Of a DNA stretch of 64,000 nucleotides, positions 16,673-24,668 are shown one piece after another. Both the position numbers and the translations under genes were made by a program. The notes beneath the pieces are model-generated. The model saw only the letters and a list, made by a program, of their open reading frames with translations, searched no databases and had not been told where the DNA came from. Each line of letters starts with the position of its first letter. The stretch's first letter is position 1. Origin of the DNA: Parabacteroides sp900760525 (GTDB taxonomy: Bacteria > Bacteroidota > Bacteroidia > Bacteroidales > Tannerellaceae); assembly GCF_049860805.1 (NCBI RefSeq), contig NZ_CP187555.1, positions 5,097,978 through 5,161,977 on the forward strand. The letters are read 5' to 3'.

Positions 16673-18463
16673 TTAGATTTCTGCTGTTTTCTCTTTTAGC
16701 CAAGCCTTCTCTTCTTCGTTCAGATGCGGGCTTACCAAGTCGTATACCATCTGGTGGTATTTGTTCAGCCAGGCATGTTCGCGTACGGAGAGCATGGACG
16801 GGATAATCAGTTTCGTATCGATGTAACATAATGTCAATGTCTCGAAACCGAGGAACTTTCCGAATTCCGTTTCACTGTCTTCACGGATCAGGATCATATT
16901 TTCGGTACGGATACCATATTCGCCGGGGCGGTACATGGCTGGTTCGTCACTCATCACCATGCCCGGTTCCAGGATCACCGGATTTTCTTCCATGCGGATG
17001 CTTTGCGGTCCTTCATGCACGTTCAGGCAATGGCCGATGCCGTGGCAGGTTCCGTGCAGATAGTTGATGCCGGCATCCCACAAGGCTTTGCGGGCGAACG
17101 CATCGATCAGGCAACCCCGTATGCCTGCGGGGAATTTGCATTTGGCAATTCCGATCGTACCTTTCAGGGCGCGGGTAAAGTCTTTCTTCATCTGCTCGCT
17201 CGGCTCGTCGCAAAGGGCGATCGTACGGGTGATGTCGGTTGTCCCGTCCAAGTATTGAGCTCCGGAGTCGAGCAGGTACAAACTGTCCGTTTTCAGTTCC
17301 GTATCTGTTTCGGGAGTTGGAGAATAGTGTACGACTGCCCCGTGCGGGCCGTAGCTGGATATGCTGGCAAAGCTATCCATGACATATTGGGGCTGTTCGG
17401 CACGCAAAGCCGTCAACTTGGCGGCGGCACTCAGCTCTGTTACTTTTTCTCCGGCCTTAAGCATCTTTTCCAGCCAGAAATAGAATTTGGTCATGGCGAT
17501 ACCGTCTTTCAGGACAGCGTTGCGGAACCCTTTTATCTCGGTTTCGTTTTTGATACTTTTCAGATGGTTGGCGGGCGAGATACCTTCTATCAGGATGCTG
17601 CTTTCAGGCAGAGCATTGTAGATGGCCACATTTGTCCGTTTGCTGTCGATAAACACCCGGGTCCGTTCAGGCAGTCGTGACAGGAATGTCGCCAACATGC
17701 CGTAATCGGCCAGCGTTACCCCTTCTTTCTTCAGATGCCCGGCTATTTCGGCAGGCAGTTTCTTCGGATTAACGAACAGTACGCTTTCCTTCTCGGAAAC
17801 GAATGCGTAGCTGATGACGACCGGATTATATGCAACGTCCGTTCCCCGGATATTGAAAGTCCAGGCCACTTCGTCCAAAGCGGAGAGAATGGTGCAGTCG
17901 GCTCCTGCTTTATGCAACATTTTATTGATTTCGAGTAGTTTGTCCTCGACTGATTTTCCACTTAATTCGACCGGCATTTCAAACATCGGAGCTTCCGGAA
18001 TGGCCGGACGTTCTTTCCAGATCGGATCGATCAGCGAAACGTTAGTGTTCAGTTTGATCTCTTTTTCCGCCAGCGATTTTTCCAGTGTGCGGGCATCTGC
18101 CAGGCTGTATGTTTCGCCGTTAAGTCCGACGGTCTGTCCCTCTTCAAGTTCGTGTGCCAGAAATTCCGGGATTGTCGGGGTTTCGGGCAACATCATTTTG
18201 AAAAGCTCGATGCCTGTCCCTTCCAATTGGGTGGAGGCTTGCAAGAAATAGCGGGAGTCGGTCCAAAGCCCGGCTTTGTCGGCTGTGATTACAACTGTTC
18301 CGGCCGAACCTGTAAATCCGGAAATCCATTCGCGGTATTTCCAGCAGTCAGCGGGATATTCACTCATGTGAGGGTCGGAAGTCGGAATGATATAAGCATC
18401 GATTTTATGCTGCTTCATTGCTTCCCTTAAGGCGGCAATGCGTTCAGGAATGTTTGTTTTCAT
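16673..18463 (-). CDS. Xaa-Pro aminopeptidase, M24B family
   Basis: Removes N-terminal residues preceding proline. The 596-aa length and three-domain layout match the long aminopeptidase P type: two creatinase-like N-terminal domains (about 1-310) and a C-terminal pita-bread metallopeptidase domain (about 320-540). Metal ligands sit in LDSGAQYLDGTTDITRT, HGTCHGIGHCLNVHEGP and the Glu-containing C-terminal strands. No signal peptide, so cytosolic. First gene of the reverse-strand run down to 14315, behind a good Bacteroidetes promoter. Confidence 0.94.
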   Translation of the reverse strand: MKTNIPERIAALREAMKQHKIDAYIIPTSDPHMSEYPADCWKYREWISGFTGSAGTVVITADKAGLWTDSRYFLQASTQLEGTGIELFKMMLPETPTIPEFLAHELEEGQTVGLNGETYSLADARTLEKSLAEKEIKLNTNVSLIDPIWKERPAIPEAPMFEMPVELSGKSVEDKLLEINKMLHKAGADCTILSALDEVAWTFNIRGTDVAYNPVVISYAFVSEKESVLFVNPKKLPAEIAGHLKKEGVTLADYGMLATFLSRLPERTRVFIDSKRTNVAIYNALPESSILIEGISPANHLKSIKNETEIKGFRNAVLKDGIAMTKFYFWLEKMLKAGEKVTELSAAAKLTALRAEQPQYVMDSFASISSYGPHGAVVHYSPTPETDTELKTDSLYLLDSGAQYLDGTTDITRTIALCDEPSEQMKKDFTRALKGTIGIAKCKFPAGIRGCLIDAFARKALWDAGINYLHGTCHGIGHCLNVHEGPQSIRMEENPVILEPGMVMSDEPAMYRPGEYGIRTENMILIREDSETEFGKFLGFETLTLCYIDTKLIIPSMLSVREHAWLNKYHQMVYDLVSPHLNEEEKAWLKEKTAEI

Positions 18464-18497
18464 CGCATTTTGTTTTTTGTCAACATTACTAATATGG

Positions 18498-18531
18498 CAA
18501 AGTTATTAAATTTCCTGTGATAGACCTCAAC
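18498..18531 (-). promoter_or_regulatory. Predicted promoter of the Xaa-Pro aminopeptidase operon
   Basis: Minus-strand -7 box TAACTTTG (18498-18505) fits TAnnTTTG, with TTGA about 20 bases upstream as a weak -33 element. It would start transcription about 30 bases before the coding start. Confidence 0.55.
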
Positions 18532-18617
18532 CTCCGGTAAAAGATTTTGTAAAATAGATTGCTAATAACCAATCGTATGAACGGCATTATTTTGTATCTT
18601 CGCACGGAAAGATTTGC

Positions 18618-18705
18618 CTGCCGACAATTGTCGACAGGTCTGCTGACGATTGTCGACAAGTCTGCTGACAGATGTCGACAGGCCTGCCGACAATTGTCGG
18701 CAAAC
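18618..18705. repeat. Four-unit tandem array of 22-base dyads, core CCGACAATTGTCGG
   Basis: Units begin at 18618, 18640, 18662 and 18684, each exactly 22 bases and starting CTGC(C/T)GAC. Each has a central dyad (GACAATTGTC in units 1 and 4, degenerate in 2 and 3) and a short spacer. The first and last units are inverted copies at their outer ends. The array lies between divergent genes, about 100 bases before mtnA. Otherwise the gap 18532-18807 shows nothing firm: a TATCTTCG near 18595 is one base off the -7 consensus. Confidence 0.9.
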
Positions 18706-18807
18706 GATTAACCGCTCGCGAAAATCCAGATTGGCCGAAGATTGTGTGCGGTTTTCCCGGCAAATATCTTTTTTTATGTGCCTGATTATGCTTATACATT
18801 ATAAAAG

Positions 18808-19857
18808 ATGAATACCAATATAACCGATTTGAAGACAGTCCGTCTGAGCCAAGATGGTAGTTCCGTGATTATTCTGGATCAGACCCGCTTGCCGGGATGT
18901 GAAGTGTATGTTTCTCTTTCTTCGCCGGAAGAGGTTTGGGATGCTATATATAAATTAAAGGTACGCGGGGCGCCGGCTATCGGGATAGCTGCGGCTTATG
19001 GCATTTATATTTGCTGCCGGCAGATTGCGGCAAACGCTTACGATGGCTTCTACAGTGAGTTCCTCCGGATTAAAAATTACCTGGCCTCTTCCCGTCCGAC
19101 TGCGGTCAATTTGGTTGCTGCTTTGAACCGGATGGAAAAAGTCGTGGCCGCCCATCCGATGGCGTCTGTTCCGGAAATCCTGCAACTGCTGCGTGACGAG
19201 TCGGAAGCGATCCGGGCGGAAGATGCGGCTGCCTGTCGCAGGATAGGGGAGAACTGCCTGTCCTTGCTGCGTCCGGGAATGGGCATCCTGACACACTGCA
19301 ATGCCGGTCATCTGGCGGTGTCGGAATATGGGACGGCTTTGGCTCCGGTTTATCTGGGCCAGGAACGCGGATATGGCTTTAAGGTGTTTGCCGATGAAAC
19401 GCGCCCGCTGTTGCAGGGTGCGCGCCTGACGGCTTACGAATTGCATAAGGCCGGTGTGGATGTTACCCTGATCTGCGATAATATGGCCTCGATCGTCATG
19501 CAAAAAGGTTGGGTGCAGGCTGTCGTAGTCGGTTGCGACCGGGTGGCGGCAAATGGCGATACGGCTAATAAGATCGGGACTTCGGGGGTGGCGATCCTGG
19601 CCCGTCATTACGGTATTCCTTTTTATGTATTGGGCCCGGCATCTACCATCGATTTGAATTGCCCCGATGGGGGTTCGATCGTGATCGAGGAACGGCATCC
19701 CGAAGAAATCACGGATATGTGGTATGCTTCGCGGATGGCTCCCGAAGGAGTGAAAGCCTATAACCCGGCTTTTGATGTAACCCCTCACGACTTGATAACT
19801 GCGATTATAACCGAAAAAGGGATTGCTTATCCACCTTTTCGTATGGAGGATTTCTGA
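18808..19857 (+). CDS. mtnA: S-methyl-5-thioribose-1-phosphate isomerase
   Basis: Converts methylthioribose-1-phosphate to methylthioribulose-1-phosphate in methionine salvage. Related to eIF2B alpha-type proteins. Diagnostic motifs: KVRGAPAIG, LTHCNAGHLA (active-site Cys), ICDNMAS (Asp) and GCDRVAANGDTANKIGT. Length of 349 aa is typical. No other salvage-pathway gene is nearby, so it may serve a shortened pathway or 5-deoxyribose disposal, as proposed for bacteria with isolated mtnA. Cytosolic. Confidence 0.93.
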   Translation: MNTNITDLKTVRLSQDGSSVIILDQTRLPGCEVYVSLSSPEEVWDAIYKLKVRGAPAIGIAAAYGIYICCRQIAANAYDGFYSEFLRIKNYLASSRPTAVNLVAALNRMEKVVAAHPMASVPEILQLLRDESEAIRAEDAAACRRIGENCLSLLRPGMGILTHCNAGHLAVSEYGTALAPVYLGQERGYGFKVFADETRPLLQGARLTAYELHKAGVDVTLICDNMASIVMQKGWVQAVVVGCDRVAANGDTANKIGTSGVAILARHYGIPFYVLGPASTIDLNCPDGGSIVIEERHPEEITDMWYASRMAPEGVKAYNPAFDVTPHDLITAIITEKGIAYPPFRMEDF

Positions 19858-19875
19858 AAAATATTTACGGAAAGT

Positions 19876-19906
19876 TTTGCTAATCCCGAAACAATCAGTA
19901 ATTTTG
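19876..19906 (+). promoter_or_regulatory. Predicted promoter of rpsU
   Basis: TTTG (19876-19879), 19 bases, then TAATTTTG (19899-19906): a full match to the Bacteroidetes -33/-7 pattern, about 50 bases before the rpsU start. Confidence 0.75.
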
Positions 19907-19955
19907 CTGCCCAATTTGTGGATATAGTAATTAAACAATATAATAAAATTAAATT

Positions 19956-20147
19956 ATGATCGTAGTTCCATTGAAAGAAGGCGAAAACATTGAAAAGGCG
20001 CTGAAGAAATTCAAAAGAAAGTTTGAAAAAACAGGTGTGGTAAAAGAATTGAGAGGCCGTCAGGCTTTCGAAAAACCCTCTGTAACAAAGAGAAAACAAA
20101 CGATGCGTGCTGTTTACGTTCAGCAATTACAGCAGGTAGAAGAATAA
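19956..20147 (+). CDS. rpsU: 30S ribosomal protein S21
   Basis: 63-residue basic S21 protein: MIVVPLKEGENIEKALKKFK followed by the conserved Lys/Arg-rich helix. S21 sits near the platform of the 30S subunit and affects initiation. The gene has its own promoter and precedes the recombinase gene by 76 bases, the order commonly seen in Bacteroidales. Confidence 0.97.
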   Translation: MIVVPLKEGENIEKALKKFKRKFEKTGVVKELRGRQAFEKPSVTKRKQTMRAVYVQQLQQVEE

Positions 20148-20223
20148 AAATACAAAATCTATCTGCCAGGCTTGTTTTATTGGATTCTTATTCCTATTTT
20201 CGTTGCATAAAAGTTGATGCAAC

Positions 20224-21132
20224 GTGAATGTGCAGATTGATTCATTTTTAGATTATCTTCGGTATGAGCGGAATTATTCCGAATATACGATTGATGCTTA
20301 TTCCAAAGATTTGCAGCAATTCGAAGATTTTGTAAAAGAGAAGAAAGAAGGCGCATTTGTGCCGGAGGAAGTTGATACGGATATTGTACGGAATTGGATT
20401 ATCTCTCTTTTGGATAACAAGATTTCGCCCGTGTCTGTCAACCGGAAATTGAGTTCTTTGAAATCTTTTTTTAAATTCCTTATGAAACAGGGATTTGTTT
20501 CTGTAAACCCGTTACGGTTTGTAACCGGTCCGAAGACAAAGAAGCCGTTACCCACTTTTGTAAAAGAGAAGGATATGGAAGAATTGCTGGATGGAGATGG
20601 GTTTGATGAGGATTTTGAAGGTGTGAGGGATCGTCTGATTCTTGAAATGCTTTATGACACCGGGGTGAGGCGCTCGGAGTTAGTCGGATTGAAAGATACC
20701 GATATCGATTTTGACGCCATGCAGGTCAAGGTGACAGGTAAGCGTAACAAGCAGCGGTTGATTCCTTTTGCAGAAAGATTAAAAAACTTGATGCTTGCAT
20801 ACACTGAAGTCCGAAATCGTGAAGTTGGCGCAGGAAGCGGATGGTTCTTTGTCCGGAAAAACGGAGAACAATTGTCCACAGGTATTCTTTATACGGTAGT
20901 AAAAAAGAAACTCTCGGACATTCCGACATTGGCAAAATGCAGTCCCCACGTATTAAGACATTCGTTTGCAACAAGTATGTTGAATAATGGAGCGGAGTTG
21001 AATGCCGTGAAAGAGTTACTCGGACACAGCAGTCTGGCTTCCACCAGTATTTACACACATACAACCTTTGAGGAATTAAAAAAAGTGTATCATGCTCATC
21101 CAAGAGCACAAAAAGAAGGAGGTTTATTATGA
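20224..21132 (+). CDS. xerC: Tyrosine recombinase, XerC/XerD type
   Basis: Site-specific recombinase of about 300 aa, the size of chromosome-dimer resolvases. The N-terminal SAM-like core-binding domain (about 3-85: FLDYLRYERNYSEYTIDAYSKDL) precedes the catalytic domain (about 105-290). The catalytic set is visible: Arg in YDTGVRRSEL, Lys in VTGKRNKQR, HxxR in PHVLRHSFAT, His in LGHSSLA and Tyr in TSIYTHTT. It starts with GTG. The conserved location between rpsU and hpf argues for a housekeeping Xer protein, not a phage integrase. Whether it is the C or D partner cannot be decided here. Confidence 0.9.
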   Translation: MNVQIDSFLDYLRYERNYSEYTIDAYSKDLQQFEDFVKEKKEGAFVPEEVDTDIVRNWIISLLDNKISPVSVNRKLSSLKSFFKFLMKQGFVSVNPLRFVTGPKTKKPLPTFVKEKDMEELLDGDGFDEDFEGVRDRLILEMLYDTGVRRSELVGLKDTDIDFDAMQVKVTGKRNKQRLIPFAERLKNLMLAYTEVRNREVGAGSGWFFVRKNGEQLSTGILYTVVKKKLSDIPTLAKCSPHVLRHSFATSMLNNGAELNAVKELLGHSSLASTSIYTHTTFEELKKVYHAHPRAQKEGGLL

Positions 21133-21428
21133 ACATTAGAATTCAAGCAATCCATTTTGACGCAACTGATCAGTTAGAAGCGTTTATTCAGAAGAAAGTG
21201 TCTAAGTTGGAACAATATTTCGACGGCATTATATCGGCAGAAGTCAGTTTAAAGGTTGTAAAACCTGAATCTGCAAAGAATAAAGAAGCAGCTATCCGGT
21301 TGATTATTAAAAATGGAGATTGTTTTGCCGAAAAGGTGAATGACACTTTTGAAGAATCGGTGGACGAATGCGTAGAAGCATTGGAGAAACAGTTGGTTAA
21401 ATTCAAGGAAAAAATCAGAGCCAAATAA
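21129..21428 (+). CDS. hpf: Ribosome hibernation-promoting factor, HPF/RaiA (YfiA) family
   Basis: 99-residue short-type hibernation factor (S30AE domain): MNIRIQAIHFDATDQLEAFI, central VSLKVVKPE and a basic tail. Binds the 30S decoding region to inactivate ribosomes in slow growth. The ATG overlaps the recombinase stop in an ATGA, so the two are translationally coupled. A strong terminator follows. Confidence 0.93.
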   Translation: MNIRIQAIHFDATDQLEAFIQKKVSKLEQYFDGIISAEVSLKVVKPESAKNKEAAIRLIIKNGDCFAEKVNDTFEESVDECVEALEKQLVKFKEKIRAK

Positions 21429-21445
21429 AAAAAACGGTAGATAAA

Positions 21446-21476
21446 TTTGGTATATAAGAAATAATGCCTAAATTTG
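21446..21476 (+). promoter_or_regulatory. Predicted promoter of the tRNA-Thr/Tyr/Gly/Thr-tuf cluster
   Basis: TTTG (21446-21449), 19 bases, TAAATTTG (21469-21476). The final base of the -7 box is the first base of the hpf terminator stem, so promoter and upstream terminator overlap. Confidence 0.72.
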
Positions 21477-21513
21477 CAGCCGTTTCGCCTTGGTGACGAA
21501 ACGGCTGCTTTTT
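21476..21513 (+). terminator. Rho-independent terminator of the recombinase-hpf operon
   Basis: Perfect 12-base stem GCAGCCGTTTCG / CGAAACGGCTGC around a 9-base loop, followed by TTTTT. It is directly downstream of the predicted tRNA promoter's -7 box, so tRNA transcripts would start inside it and could not form the full stem. Confidence 0.88.
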
Positions 21514-21524
21514 GAAGCAGGCTC

Positions 21525-21598
21525 GCCTCTTTAGCTCAGTTGGCCAGAGCACGTGATTTGTAATCTCGGGGTCGTTGGTTCGAATCCGACAAGAGGCT
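21525..21598 (+). tRNA. tRNA-Thr (anticodon TGT)
   Basis: Acceptor stem GCCTCTT/AAGAGGC pairs perfectly, discriminator T; D-loop AGCTCAGTTGGCCAGAGC; anticodon loop TTTGTAA gives TGT; T-arm GGTTCGAATCC. CCA is not encoded. Confidence 0.95.
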
Positions 21599-21603
21599 CG
21601 AAA

Positions 21604-21686
21604 TAGTTGATAGTGGAAAGTTGACAGTTGACAGTTTATGTCGCTTTCCTGTTTTATCTGTCAACTGTCAATTCTCAACTGTCGAC
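21604..21686. repeat. TTGACAG-type hairpin between tRNA-Thr and tRNA-Tyr
   Basis: TTGACAGTTGACAG (21621-21634) pairs perfectly with CTGTCAACTGTCAA (21658-21671), with extra outer pairing (AGTTGA with TCAACT). The same word pattern, TTGAnAnTGGAAAnTTGA, heads the next hairpin at 21780. It may help tRNA processing or be a mobile or REP-like repeat. Confidence 0.72.
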
Positions 21687-21691
21687 TTATT

Positions 21692-21774
21692 GGGCAGTTA
21701 CCAGAGTGGCCAAATGGGGCTGACTGTAACTCAGCTGTCTTTCGACTTCGGTGGTTCGAATCCATCACTGCCCA
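21692..21774 (+). tRNA. tRNA-Tyr (anticodon GTA)
   Basis: Acceptor GGGCAGT/ACTGCCC, anticodon GTA in GACTGTAACTC, long class II variable arm, T-arm GGTTCGAATCC, discriminator A. Length of 83 bases fits a type II tRNA. Confidence 0.94.
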
Positions 21775-21779
21775 CTTAC

Positions 21780-21849
21780 AATTGAAAATGGAAAATTGAA
21801 AATTAAGGTTACAAGTAGTTTTCAATTCTCAACTTTCAATTTTTAATTA
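21780..21849. repeat. TTGAAAA-type hairpin between tRNA-Tyr and tRNA-Gly
   Basis: AATTGAAAATGGAAAATTGA and the following bases face TTTTCAATTCTCAACTTTCA around a short loop, imperfectly complementary. TCAATTCTCAACT is shared with the hairpin at 21604, placing both in one family. Confidence 0.68.
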
Positions 21850-21853
21850 ACAA

Positions 21854-21926
21854 GCGGAAGTAGCTCAGTTGATAGAGCATTAGCCTTCCAAGCTGAGGGT
21901 CGCGGGTTTGAGCCCCGTCTTCCGCT
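21854..21926 (+). tRNA. tRNA-Gly (anticodon TCC)
   Basis: Acceptor GCGGAAG/CTTCCGC perfect, discriminator T, anticodon loop CTTCCAA (TCC), T-arm GGGTTTGAGCCCC with a TTTG in place of the usual TTCG. Confidence 0.95.
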
Positions 21927-21936
21927 CTTATTTATT

Positions 21937-22008
<72 letters not shown>

Positions 22009-22059
22009 CAAATGATATTTTAGAACATGATCATTAATCAAATAAAGAACAATTAAGTT

Positions 22060-23247
22060 ATGGCAAAAGAGAAATTTGACAGATCGAAACCACATGTTAA
22101 CATTGGTACGATTGGTCACGTTGACCACGGTAAAACAACTTTGACAGCTGCTATCACAACAGTATTGGCAAAGAAAGGTCTTTCAGAACTGCGTTCATTC
22201 GACTCAATCGACAACGCTCCTGAAGAAAAAGAAAGAGGTATCACTATCAACACTTCTCACGTAGAGTATTCGACTGCAAACCGTCACTATGCTCACGTAG
22301 ACTGTCCGGGTCACGCCGACTACGTAAAGAACATGGTAACTGGTGCTGCTCAGATGGACGGTGCTATCATCGTAGTTGCTGCTACTGATGGTCCTATGCC
22401 TCAGACTCGCGAGCACATCTTGTTGGCTCGTCAGGTAAACGTTCCGAGATTGGTTGTTTTCATGAACAAATGTGACATGGTAGACGACGAAGAAATGTTG
22501 GAACTGGTTGAAATGGAAATGAGAGAACTCCTTTCATTCTACGATTTCGACGGCGATAACACTCCTATCATCCGTGGTTCTGCTCTGGGTGCTTTGAACG
22601 GTGATGCAAAATGGGAAGATAAGGTGATGGAACTGATGGAAGCTTGCGATACTTGGATTCCGCTGCCTCCGCGTGAAGTTGACAAGCCTTTCTTGATGCC
22701 TATTGAAGACGTATTCTCTATCACTGGTCGTGGTACAGTTGCTACAGGTCGTATCGAAACTGGTATCGTGAAAGTTGGTGATGAAGTTCAGATCATCGGT
22801 CTGGGTGCTGACGGAAAGAAATCTGTTGTTACAGGTGTTGAAATGTTCCGTAAATTGCTGGATCAGGGTGAAGCTGGTGACAACGTAGGTCTGTTGCTTC
22901 GTGGTATCGACAAGAACGAAATCAAACGTGGTATGGTAATCTGCCATCCGGGTCAGGTTAAAGAACACTCTCGCTTCAAAGCTGAGGTTTATATCCTGAA
23001 GAAAGAAGAAGGTGGCCGTCACACTCCGTTCCACAACAAATACCGTCCTCAGTTCTATATCCGTACATTGGACGTAACAGGTGAAATCACACTTCCGGAA
23101 GGAACTGAAATGGTAATGCCTGGTGATAACGTTACAATCGAAGTTGAACTGATCTACCCGGTAGCTTGCAACGTAGGTCTTCGTTTCGCTATCCGCGAAG
23201 GTGGACGTACAGTTGGTGCTGGTCAGATCACAGAATTAGAAAACTAA
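22060..23247 (+). CDS. tuf: Translation elongation factor Tu
   Basis: Delivers aminoacyl-tRNA to the ribosome with GTP. G1 GHVDHGKTT (residues about 19-27), G2 RGITINTSHVEY, G3 DCPGHADYV, G4 NKCDMVDD; then the two beta-barrel domains ending VGAGQITELEN. 395 aa. It follows four tRNA genes and precedes tRNA-Trp-secE-nusG, the usual Bacteroidales arrangement. Codon use is strongly biased, as expected for high expression. Confidence 0.98.
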   Translation: MAKEKFDRSKPHVNIGTIGHVDHGKTTLTAAITTVLAKKGLSELRSFDSIDNAPEEKERGITINTSHVEYSTANRHYAHVDCPGHADYVKNMVTGAAQMDGAIIVVAATDGPMPQTREHILLARQVNVPRLVVFMNKCDMVDDEEMLELVEMEMRELLSFYDFDGDNTPIIRGSALGALNGDAKWEDKVMELMEACDTWIPLPPREVDKPFLMPIEDVFSITGRGTVATGRIETGIVKVGDEVQIIGLGADGKKSVVTGVEMFRKLLDQGEAGDNVGLLLRGIDKNEIKRGMVICHPGQVKEHSRFKAEVYILKKEEGGRHTPFHNKYRPQFYIRTLDVTGEITLPEGTEMVMPGDNVTIEVELIYPVACNVGLRFAIREGGRTVGAGQITELEN

Positions 23248-23262
23248 TTCAATAAATAAAAC

Positions 23263-23293
23263 ATAGCCAGTCTTTTTAAGGACTGGCTATTTT
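23263..23293 (+). terminator. Hairpin after tuf, likely partial terminator
   Basis: ATAGCCAGTC / GACTGGCTAT, perfect 10-base stem with an 8-base loop, followed by only TTT and then tRNA-Trp. Probably lowers readthrough from tuf into tRNA-Trp-secE. Confidence 0.72.
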
Positions 23294-23366
23294 ACGGAAG
23301 TAGCTCAGTCGGTAGAGCACTGGTCTCCAAAACCAGGTGTCGGGAGTTCGAGCCTCTCCTTCCGTG
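23294..23366 (+). tRNA. tRNA-Trp (anticodon CCA)
   Basis: Acceptor ACGGAAG/CTTCCGT perfect, discriminator G as usual for Trp, anticodon CCA in TCTCCAAAAC, T-arm GAGTTCGAGCCTC. It lies 19 bases before secE. Confidence 0.95.
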
Positions 23367-23385
23367 CTAAAAATCTATAGATTCG

Positions 23386-23580
23386 ATGAAAAAGATAATT
23401 AATTATATTAAGGAATCTTATAACGAACTTGTTTATAAAGTTTCTTGGCCTACGAGAACAGAGCTTTCCAATAGTGCTGTGGTTGTTATGTTTGCTTCCC
23501 TTATAATCGCGGCATTAATCTTTGTTATTGATTTAGGCTTTGAAGGCGTGATGCGTTTCTTCTACGAGAAAATCTTTTAA
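23386..23580 (+). CDS. secE: Preprotein translocase subunit SecE
   Basis: 64-residue single-membrane-span form of SecE. Amphipathic N-terminus YIKESYNELVYKVSWPTRTEL with the conserved KVxWPTRxE, then a hydrophobic helix (about 29-50). Clamps the SecY channel. It is followed 12 bases later by nusG. Confidence 0.96.
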   Translation: MKKIINYIKESYNELVYKVSWPTRTELSNSAVVVMFASLIIAALIFVIDLGFEGVMRFFYEKIF

Positions 23581-23592
23581 TCAGTTTAAAGT

Positions 23593-24135
23593 ATGTCTGA
23601 TATTCAAAAGAAATTTTACGTTCTGCGCGCCATTAGTGGCAAGGAGAATAAAGTCAGAGAGTACCTTGAGGCTGAGCTGAAGAATACGGATCTGGGTGAA
23701 TATGTCAACCAGGTGCTGATTCCTACAGAGAAGACTTTCACGGTGCGTAATGGTAAGAAAGTAATGAAAGAAAGAGCTTACTTGCCGGGTTACGTGTTGG
23801 TTGAAGCTGCGTTGGTCGGAGAAGTTGCTCATCGATTGAGAAACATTCCTAACGTAATCGGATTTTTGGGCGGATCGGATAACCCCGTTCCCTTGCGTCC
23901 GGCAGAAGTGAGCCGTATTTTAGGTACGGTTGATGAATTGCAGGAACAGCAGGATGACCTGGATGTCCAGTTCTATGTTGGCGAGAATGTGAAAATCACT
24001 TTTGGACCGTTTAACGGTTTCACAGGTGTAATCGAAGAGGTCAATGCCGAGAAAAAGAAGCTTAAAGTGATGGTAAAAGTCTTCGGACGTAAAACACCGC
24101 TTGAGTTGGGTTATATGCAAGTGGAGAAAGAATAA
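23593..24135 (+). CDS. nusG: Transcription termination/antitermination factor NusG
   Basis: 180 aa. N-terminal NGN domain (KFYVLRAISGKENKVREYLE...LPGYVLVEA) and C-terminal KOW domain (GENVKITFGPFNGFTGVIEEVN). Links RNA polymerase to Rho or to the ribosome. Same operon as secE; rplK follows after 74 bases. Of normal length and without the large domain II insertion found in some phyla. Confidence 0.97.
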   Translation: MSDIQKKFYVLRAISGKENKVREYLEAELKNTDLGEYVNQVLIPTEKTFTVRNGKKVMKERAYLPGYVLVEAALVGEVAHRLRNIPNVIGFLGGSDNPVPLRPAEVSRILGTVDELQEQQDDLDVQFYVGENVKITFGPFNGFTGVIEEVNAEKKKLKVMVKVFGRKTPLELGYMQVEKE

Positions 24136-24209
24136 GTACTCTTGTTACGAAAAGTACGGTCTTTCTTTGAAAGTTATCGATGTTATATATCTAAAAAATT
24201 TTAGAAACA

Positions 24210-24653
24210 ATGGCTAAAGAAGTTGCTGGACAAATCAAATTGCAGATTAAAGGAGGAGCAGCAAACCCTTCTCCCCCAGTAGGACCCGCTTTAGGTTCTA
24301 AGGGTATTAATATTATGGAGTTTTGCAAGCAATTTAATGCCAGAACCCAAGACAAGGCTGGTAAGATTTTACCTGTGGTAATTACTTACTATGTCGATAA
24401 GTCTTTCGACTTTGTTGTAAAAACTCCTCCTGTTGCTATCCAGTTATTGGAAGCTTCCAAACAGAAGAGTGGTTCTGCTGAGCCGAATCGTAAGAAGATT
24501 GCAGAAATCTCTTGGGATCAGGTAAAAACTATTGCAGAGGACAAGTTGGTCGATCTGAACTGCTTCACTGTCGAGTCAGCTATGAGAATGGTTGCCGGAA
24601 CAGCAAGAAGTATGGGTATCACTGTTAAAGGGACATTCCCGGGTAATAATTAA
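24210..24653 (+). CDS. rplK: 50S ribosomal protein L11
   Basis: 147 aa. Starts AKEVAGQIKLQIKGGAANPS PPVGPALG; C-terminal rRNA-binding domain ends VAGTARSMGI. Forms the GTPase-associated centre at the L7/L12 stalk base. The 74-base leader upstream may hold the L1 autoregulatory site known from other bacteria, but I could not define one. Confidence 0.98.
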   Translation: MAKEVAGQIKLQIKGGAANPSPPVGPALGSKGINIMEFCKQFNARTQDKAGKILPVVITYYVDKSFDFVVKTPPVAIQLLEASKQKSGSAEPNRKKIAEISWDQVKTIAEDKLVDLNCFTVESAMRMVAGTARSMGITVKGTFPGNN

Positions 24654-24668
24654 TAAACTTCAATTGAG

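Noticed and set aside
6792..18705. 22-base arrays as CRISPR
   Set aside because: Units are only 22 bases with 8-base spacers, dyads are internal, and no cas genes are present.
20224..21132. Prophage or integron integrase
   Set aside because: The recombinase is bounded by rpsU and hpf with no phage genes, att repeats or cassettes, so it is a housekeeping Xer protein.
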